A stretch of DNA of 64,000 nt from Agapanthus africanus (taxonomy: Eukaryota; Streptophyta; Magnoliopsida; Asparagales; Amaryllidaceae), in assembly GCA_030015575.1 (NCBI GenBank), contig JASDDO010000001.1, positions 320,077,595 to 320,141,594 of the forward strand. Direction: 5' to 3'. Within the stretch, counting starts at the first letter, position 1, and each line of letters opens with the position of its first letter. A program made the position numbers and the translations under genes. The notes under the pieces were generated by a model. The model worked only from the letters and a program-made list of their open reading frames with translations, did not search any database and had not been told where the DNA came from. Shown one piece after another: positions 57,095-64,000 of the stretch.

Positions 57095-57374
57095 CGGTTG
57101 CCACGGAATTTTGATGCGATCAAAAGTCAGTCGCAATCACATAGCGTATGCGGATACTCGCCGGGTAAACTTAATAGACAGCCTCGCCCCATAGCCCCGA
57201 CCAAGTGACTGTAGGTGAACCCCGTCGCCGAAAGCATCCGTTCGGGTGCTCGCGGCAGCGGTGTTCCTCCTTGGTGCACTTCGTCGACGGCGTCGGGGGT
57301 GCAGCTGCCTACTAAAGTTTGCGACGAGCATTCGATCAGAATGTCGGGAATCCTGTTGAATTGCCCGACTTGAT
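57095..57374 (+). other. ~280-bp block bounded by ACTTGAT, El-7
   Basis: Counterpart of 21719..21998 in El-3; absent from El-5. Confidence 0.7.
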
Positions 57375-58345
57375 ATTGAAAAGAGTTTTCGATAATGAGA
57401 CTAAAATGCGGGGTTTATAATTGTTAAGCATGCGATGTCTAAGAAATTCATTTGATTAGGCATGCGATGTCTATGCAGGTTGCGGATTCCAACTGTTGTA
57501 GTTTTACATTTTCTTTTCTGTGACCGTAAGTGTAATATGTGATATCACCGGTTTCGTTGCTATATGTCAACGACAATTGGGATGCGCATATTTACTTACG
57601 TTGATGACATGTGATGTTATGTGTTGCTGGATATGTTATATTGGATCGTCGTGTTTGAATAGCCAGGGTTTTTTTTTATGTGAGATGAGTGTTTTTCATT
57701 TTCATTCATGTAAAAACTTGTATGTAATATTTTTTTATTAGGGCACTTCCAGGTTGCGGAAGATGTCACCATTTGTATATTATTTTCTTTTCCGCACTAG
57801 GATAGACCCAAGGAGGAGGGCACAAGTAACCGGGTACTGGAGTCCAGTGGGAGACCAACTCGAGGAGTCGAGTCCGGGTCTCCTAACTCTAGAATTGGTA
57901 GGATTGCTTGCCGCTCTCGTAGGGGTCTAGGGTTGTGGGTTTGGCTATTCATCGCGACCGTAGAATCCGTGTTTTATACTGGCTCGTATTGAAAACAGGG
58001 ACGTCCTAGTATATCCAATATTTCATATGTTTCTTCTGCTGCGATATCTGTGATGTGATCATTTGATGTTCTGTGATAGATACAGTATATAGTATATATG
58101 ATATATTATATAGGCGTTACTTATGTTTTATACCCGCGCTAGCCCTGCCCCGCTCTGCCGTTAGTTACCTAACCTAACGGTGCACGAGGGGATATCAAGG
58201 CGAATGCGGATGGCATAAGTGTACGTCATATTTATCTGTGATGTTTAGGTAATTTAAATGATGGGACTTCATTAATGAGATTAATGAAATAAAAGAAACC
58301 TAAAGATGTTATAGAATCGAATCTCAAAAATAAAACAGGTAGCTA

Positions 58346-58600
58346 CAGTTCTTGCTTTGCACAGTGATGTATATGATATATCCCGCACCTCATTCGACGA
58401 GGAAAGGACCGAGATCCCTTCACCGGGAGTGACTCCTTTAGCAATAACTGGCAGATGCTACACCCCTCGGTTTGTCTTTTGATTGCTTCTATAGTTCTTG
58501 CTTTGCACATTGATATATATGATATATCCCGCACCTCATTTGACGAGGAAAGGACCGACGATCCCTTCACCGGGAGTGACTCCTTTAGCAAAACTAGAAA
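58346..58600 (+). repeat. Duplicated leader module, El-7
   Basis: AGTTCTTGCTTTGCACA recurs 146 bp apart, followed by the GAGGAAAGGACCGA and CACCGGGAGTGACTCC blocks. Confidence 0.87.
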
Positions 58601-58729
58601 AGCCTAAAAAACACTCCATTTTAAAATCATTTGATTCTACAACGATATCAAGTTCATTACGCAATAGGTTTTCAGAAAAACCTGTCGTAGCCCTCCGTCA
58701 TTTCAGATAAGTTGTATATAGTATTCGTG

Positions 58730-58936
58730 CTACATTTGTTGGCTTTCGTCAAGGTGTGGTGTGCGGTAGCTATATGCTGCTTATCTGCTGCATACGATGC
58801 GATTGGATTAGGGTAGTCTTGCGGCTTTGTTGGCTTTCGTCAAGGGTCGTGCGGGTGGGTTTAATTCAATCAAGAAATGTACGGGTTGAACTTGACTAGC
58901 GGGCTATGGTTTGTTGGCTTTCGTCAAGGTCATAGC
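58730..58936 (+). other. Triple stem-loop block, El-7 (loop TTTC x3)
   Basis: Hairpins at 58730..58759 (CTACA/TGTGG), 58821..58852 (GCGGC/GTCGT) and 58903..58936 (GCTATG/CATAGC). All three display TTGGC-TTTC-GTCAA exactly. Confidence 0.85.
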
Positions 58937-59151
58937 ACGTTAGGGGCAAAATATTATCAGGAATTTCAAGTGTTGAAATTTGCAATGAGATTGCATACCT
59001 TCTATGAGATAGTTGGATCCCGATACCCGCTGCGAGTAAGAGTTACTCCTGGGAGAGCTTTATACATTACAATTAGCCGATCAAGTAGGTGTCTAGAAAG
59101 GTGTTAAAGAGGTTACGCCTCTGGGAAAACGAGGTTTACATTAATTAGGTT

Positions 59152-59165
59152 CGTGCGAAAGCACG
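59152..59165 (+). other. GAAA-tetraloop hairpin, El-7
   Basis: CGTGC-GAAA-GCACG. Confidence 0.75.
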
Positions 59166-59347
59166 GAGGACCTCCCTCAAAGTACCGACACTGGCCTGGC
59201 TGAAAGATTGGCGAACTTGTAGTGTGTAATTAATCCCGGCTAGTCTTTCCTTTTAGAGTTTGAAGGAAGATTTGATAAAAACAGTGGGAGCCATCCTGAT
59301 TAGATAAAATAATAACCAATCTATTCTTGAAAGAGCGCACGCTGAGT

Positions 59348-59369
59348 GTTTTCTTCTCTCTCTCTCCAG
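59348..59369 (+). promoter_or_regulatory. Polypyrimidine tract plus CAG, 3' splice-site-like, El-7
   Basis: TTTTCTTCTCTCTCTCTC then CAGGTAGCGACC. Confidence 0.5.
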
Positions 59370-62158
59370 GTAGCGACCATATCACGTCTTAATCAAGATA
59401 ATAATACGGAATATTGACCGAACCCGCTTGTTATACTGAGCTGGGGAACGTTGGTCCCGCTCCAACTTATAATTGTTATAAGACAGAGCAGGAAATTGGG
59501 GAATACCAGATTTCCCGTGCCGCCCAAACGAAGAAAGTGCATATGATGCATCTCCTTCGGGTGTGTTCATTACAAAGAACTGTTTCTCTATATCCTCTAC
59601 GTCCTGGGTATTTGATACCGGATCAGGATCCCAGATATGTAATCTGTTACATAGGGCTACAGAAAGGTAGAGAACTGAGAACGGGTGATAAGTTTCATGA
59701 GACAGAAAACGGGGCAAGTGTTGCAGCCAAGTCTGTTGGTCACTGTCACCCTGTATTACCAATACATTGATTCTGAACGAATGTTATTAGATACCGAACC
59801 TGATATACAAAATCATATCAGTCTCTTTATTAGTAAAGAAAGGATATAATTTTGTATTGTTGGATAATGTTTTGAACATTTCCTATATCAAAAGTTGATC
59901 GGTTCAGGCACGTTATCTAAAAGCATTAATGTTCTAAATCAAACTACAGTTCTTAGTATACAAAACACACACAAGAGGAAGAGTTCAGAACTGAACGAAT
60001 CCTTCTTGAGGTATTGTAGACTAGGTCTTATCAATGCGACCCGACTAGCTGAAGTTACATATAGATGCATATTTAAATTAGTTTGAATTTACATCTTATG
60101 AAACTTGCCAGTCATGTCACAAAGATAAGATGACCATAGCTCTGTTTATTGGAAACAGAGAAAGAGTTAATGAACTCTTGGGACTGACATATGATGATGT
60201 ATGTAAGGTCTCCTGTCTACACATGCCATGACTGGTTCTTTATACTTCATTATGTTCTCTGATAATCTCTCAAGATTCAGACATATGTTCCTGTTGAAAC
60301 ACAAGTCCGAACCTTTTGAGATATTCACAGAATATAAGTTAGAAGTAGAGAACCAAAGAGGGTATAAGTATTATGTCCTTTGATGCGATCAGGGAGGAGA
60401 ATACTTGAGCACGGAATTCCTGGACTATTCTAAAGGAGAATGAGATTCTCTCTCAGGATTACTCCTCCGTATACACCATAGCACGATGGTATATTGGGGC
60501 GGAGCAATCACACCCTATATGATAAGGTGTGCTATATGATGAGTACTACTGAGTTACCTATTTCCTTTTTGGGAGTTATGCACTTGAGAAGCTGCATACC
60601 TGTTGAATAGGGTTCAAATCAAATCAGTTGCCTACCACTTCATATGTGATATGGAAAGGAAAGAGCCTATATCTTAAGTTAGTTAAGATTTGGGGTTGTC
60701 CGGCCTATGTCTAAAAGCAAAATCCAGACAAGCTCGAGGCAAGGTCAGTTATGTAGAACTGGAAAGGTTCCAGCTACACAAACTACAGCAGATGATTTGG
60801 TAGAACCAAAGGATTCAGTAGAGACCAACGAACCTCAGCCTCTCCGCCGATCTAGTAGGGTTCCTCACCCACCTGAGAGATACTTTGGTTTCTCGATGAC
60901 AGTGGGAGCGAGGATTGCATCATGATATGATGACCCAACTAGTTTTGAGCTGGCCATCAGGAGTGTGACTCTGTAAGAATGGCTGGATACTTAGCGATCT
61001 GAGATGGAATCCTTATACACCAACAAAGTATGGACTTTGGTTGCTATATCTGAAGGTTTAAATCCCTATCAGGAGCAAGTATATCTTGAGAAGATTACTT
61101 GGTGTAGATGGAAAGGTTGAGACTTTCAAAGCTAGACTTGTTAAAGGTTTTCGTCATCGACCAGGCGTGGAAAATGATGAAACCTTTTTCCAGTGGCTAT
61201 GCTTAAGTCCATCCAGATCCTACTTGCCATGGCTACATACCATGACTACGATATCTGGCGGTTGGGTATCATGACTGCTTTTCTAAATGATGTTTTAAAA
61301 GAGAGAGTCTATAAGTACACAGTCAGAGGGCTTCGTAAACAGTGGGAGCAGCAGAAACGTGTACAAGATGCTTTATAGGATAAAGCAGGCATCGCGGAGT
61401 TGGAACGTCTGTTTTGATGAAGTAGTCAAAGAGTTTGACATCATCAAAATGGTAGATGAATCTTGTATAAACAAAAAGGTAGTAGGGAGTATGGTGACGA
61501 TCCTCGTAGAGTACGTGGATGACATACTCTTTATAGGGAAGGAGTTTCCTATGCTACACTCGATCAATCTCCGCTTATCACAATGATTCTCCACATAGGA
61601 TCAAAGTGATACCTACTAAATCCTGGGTTTTGGATCTATGAGATAGATCTAAATGGATGTTAGGATTCCCACTCGTTGAAGTGAGATGGTATCAAATGAT
61701 CCTGGGGAGAATCACTGGAAGTGTTCCAGGGTGATGAGAACGACTGAATGTCAGTCACAGGCATTGTCATTACCCTTAGTAAAGGGACGGTATGTTGGAA
61801 GAGTTCCAAGCTAGATACCGTGGCATACTAGATGATAAAGGCTGGATACATCGCTACTTAAGATGCTACCAAAGAGGCAGTCTGGGTGTATTTTGGTTCA
61901 TGAGATGAACTTAGTTCCTCCCATTGTGTGACAATGGAGTTGTGGCTTATGCTAAGGAACGTCCGTCCCATCAGTGATCCAGACATATTCTAAGGCAGTA
62001 TCACCTGATCATGGAGATGGTTGATCTCCAGGGTGATCGAGGTTAGGAGAACAGAGAACAAGACGGCGGATCCGCTCACAAAGGCCTTTTCTCAGAGAGA
62101 GACTTTTATGGGATGGTTGAGTATGAGATACTACAACCACTGCTATCAGATGGCCCTA
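59370..62158 (+). pseudogene. El-7 pol remnant: protease, integrase, RT, RNase H pieces
   Basis: Aligns along its length with the El-3 remnant and with the El-5 polyprotein. Recognisable pieces: gag-start remnant near 59415, protease side near 59600, RKSSELNESFLRYCRLG near 59970, linker PQPLRRSSRVPHPPERYF near 60835, RT QASRSWNVCFDEV and YVDDILFIG near 61385..61540, RNase H side to about 62090. No gag domain. Broken, dozens of breaks, many of them in common with El-3. Confidence 0.9.
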
Positions 62159-62172
62159 GTGCAAGTGGGAGA
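62159..62172 (+). other. Polypurine tract, El-7
   Basis: GTGCAAGTGGGAGA one base before the 3' LTR. Confidence 0.95.
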
Positions 62173-62173
62173 T

Positions 62174-64000
62174 TGTTAGTTATATGTATGCCCTAGAGGC
62201 CATTACTATACATAGGATGTATATTGTAGTGGATGCTTGGACATATATAGGGAGGACTTTCTTGCTCGACATGATAGTATGCTATCTGGTTGATCTTTAC
62301 CTTAACTTGTACACTGATTGTCTCTCTGTTACATGTTGGTAAAGCCCTTAGGATGTGTACTTGACTACCTGGACTATGATGCGGATCATATTAGTGGGGA
62401 CATGGTAGTCCATAAGTACATCCTTCAAGGTCCCTAGTCGTGGGTGTATCGAGACGGGGCATCGATATACCAGTGTAGACTAGCGTATACCTTCTCGACC
62501 CAAACAGACGGGCGATGGATGATGCCATATCCATTGGTGTTTGACATCAGAGATGATATACGGGTGCTCAGTGGAGACTGGGTACACTGGACGGACTCGC
62601 CGAGAACTCCCAGATGGTATTATACCTTACGTCAGATGGCAGTTCTCTGGTGACACTGGTACAGAGTAGTCTGTTGACCCGAGATCGTCATAGAGTCTTG
62701 TGTGATTCCCACTATGCTTTGATTTCCACCTTACCACGTCCAAGAGGGCATGAAAAACGGTGGTTTTTGGGTACAGTCCCGAATCACATGGAGGCAATGA
62801 GCGATAGGAGGGGATTCGTCTCTCCCGGTATAGGGAGTTGATGTTGCGCTGTGTTCGATTGGCTAAAACCGGAAATCCCTGGCCAGGGTTGCTGAGATTT
62901 TCTGGTAAGTGTTACCAGTAGTTTCTCGAACTGTTATACACCTCATATCGACACGACTTATCGAGCTATTGGGGTCTGACGTTTACCACCCCTAGGCGAG
63001 ATATGCGACATATCAGACGAACAGACCGGACTGTACGGTAAGTGTTACTAGTTGGATTCACAGGAGTGTGAGCGGGCTTGCTCGTCGATCTTCTGATCGC
63101 TCAATACCCGGGTGGCCGTTACGTTTAGCGGACCGCTTGCGGCTTGCGGGTGTTTGATATGATCATCACCTGCTGCCGGCGTATTGACGAGTCTTTAGAG
63201 TCCTACACAGAGGTTTCCTGGCTCAAGCGAAACGAAATAGGACCGCATATGAGATATGTGCGGGACCGAGAATAATGCGTGTATGTGATACCGTATTCTA
63301 TTCTCGCGATGAATGTATCGATTGGTTGTATGCGATATAACCTAGTTATCGAATCAAGGATTGATTCGATAAGCCGATACATTGGATATTAGTCGGTTAT
63401 ATGCGATATGACCGGATCGTTAAATCAAGTATTGATTTAATGATTTAATGCATAATTATATATTTGATATAATAATTTGCATTAACTAGTATTTGTTCAC
63501 TTTAAATGGATTTTCTCACTTGAAGTACACAAATTGTATATGTGATATACTTTTGTGCACTTGTTTGTATCATGTTTGATGATACATGCTAACTTGAGTT
63601 TGTGTGTATGATTAAACCATGGTTATATGAATGGTTAGGGTTTTGATTACTTATCTATTTCTTTTATTTATTTATTCACTTTTGCAAGATAAATAGAATG
63701 GTGGCTTATTTTGTTTCTTTCATGAAGCTTCATGAAGTGTTGAAAGCTTGACCATTTTGTTTGTTTGCTTAACCCTAACCATTCAACCTAACCCTAGTTT
63801 ATTCTCTACACTTAACTATGGTTGCAAATATGATAAGTAACATATTATTTCCTATTTTTAAAAGAGATATCATATTCTTTCTTCTTCTTCTTCATCTTCA
63901 ACAAAGAAGAAAGCTTGCATCCTTTAATGGCAACTTGAGAAAAAGAGGGAGAAATCCAATTCTAAAGTGAACCCACTTCCTATTTCTTCATCCTCTACCA
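62174..64000 (+). repeat. 3' LTR of El-7, cut by window end
   Basis: 1827 bp visible, about 98% identical to 54006..56214. The GAGAAT...ATTCTC hairpin is at 63268..63305. Confidence 0.95.

Larger units (their letters stand above)
56228..59347 (+). other. Untranslated leader of El-7
   Basis: About 3.1 kb, non-coding. In order: GC-rich hairpin (56415..56461), TATA-like box (56667..56674), block of about 280 bp (57095..57374), hairpin GGAGACC/GGGTCTCC (57849..57883), duplicated module (58346..58600), triple stem-loop block (58730..58936), GAAA hairpin (59152..59165). Uninterrupted, so it shows what the split El-3 leader looked like. Confidence 0.82.
54006..64000 (+). mobile_element. El-7: group II copia element, cut by window end
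   Basis: Plus-strand element in the 5' LTR of El-1: 5' LTR 54006..56214, leader to 59347, pol remnant 59370..62158, PPT, 3' LTR from 62174 running off the window. The LTRs differ by about 1.9% over the visible 1.8 kb (roughly 0.7 million years at an assumed 1.3e-8). It is a close sister of El-3 in leader and pol remnant. No gag. Broken, dozens of breaks. Confidence 0.94.

Noticed and set aside
1-64000. A host gene, LINE, SINE or DNA transposon
   Set aside because: Every stretch is accounted for by LTR, leader, gag/pol or repeat of the seven copia elements; no unrelated domain or terminal structure was seen.

Overview
The window looks like intergenic DNA from a large, repeat-rich plant genome, most likely a flowering plant. 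I find no host gene. Essentially all 64 kb resolves into seven related long-LTR Ty1/copia retrotransposons inserted into one another. The best-preserved pol, the PPT followed by TGTTAG and GCCCTAGAGGC, and PBSs matching plant initiator-Met tRNA point to the Angela/BARE-like lineage. The species cannot be told from the sequence. All seven are treated as fossils.

Nesting, resolved from LTR ends, polarity and 5-bp target-site duplications (TSDs). El-1 (minus strand, 5121..54005 in the window, both ends outside it) is the oldest host. It carries three insertions: El-6 (minus, <1..5120) in its 3' LTR, El-2 (minus, 7489..48129, TSD GTAGG) in pol, and El-7 (plus, 54006..>64000) in its 5' LTR. El-2 in turn carries El-3 (plus, 8469..29008) in its 3' LTR and El-5 (plus, 31831..42402, TSD ATAAC) in its internal region. 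El-3 carries El-4 (minus, 11205..21358, TSD GTTCT) in its leader. LTR-LTR differences counted by eye fall in the same order: El-1 about 6% (short overlap), El-2 about 4%, El-7 about 2%, El-3 about 1.2%, El-5 about 0.9%, El-4 about 0.1%. At an assumed 1.3e-8 substitutions per site per year this runs from about 2 million years to about 50 thousand years.

Three structural groups. Group I (El-1) has remnants of gag with a zinc knuckle, plus protease, integrase, RT and RNase H. Group II (El-3, El-5, El-7, all plus strand) has a long leader and pol but almost no gag; El-5 keeps a 1036-codon pol frame. Group III (El-2, El-4, El-6, all minus strand) has no recognisable gag, a tandem repeat of about 410 bp in its place, and, where it is visible (El-2 and El-4), only heavily decayed pol. 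The youngest insertion, El-4, belongs to this non-coding group, so proteins must have been supplied in trans.

The most unusual signal is in the 2-3 kb untranslated leaders. All seven elements carry three stem-loops whose outer stems differ by position and co-vary between elements. Their small apical loops are the same in all three copies of an element but differ from element to element. Other conserved leader structures are a GC-rich hairpin near the PBS, a duplicated 138-150 bp module (groups II and III), a GAAA-tetraloop hairpin (groups I and II) and a polypyrimidine-CAG site just before the gag position. Together they suggest a structured RNA used for packaging, dimerisation or splicing control, which is inference.
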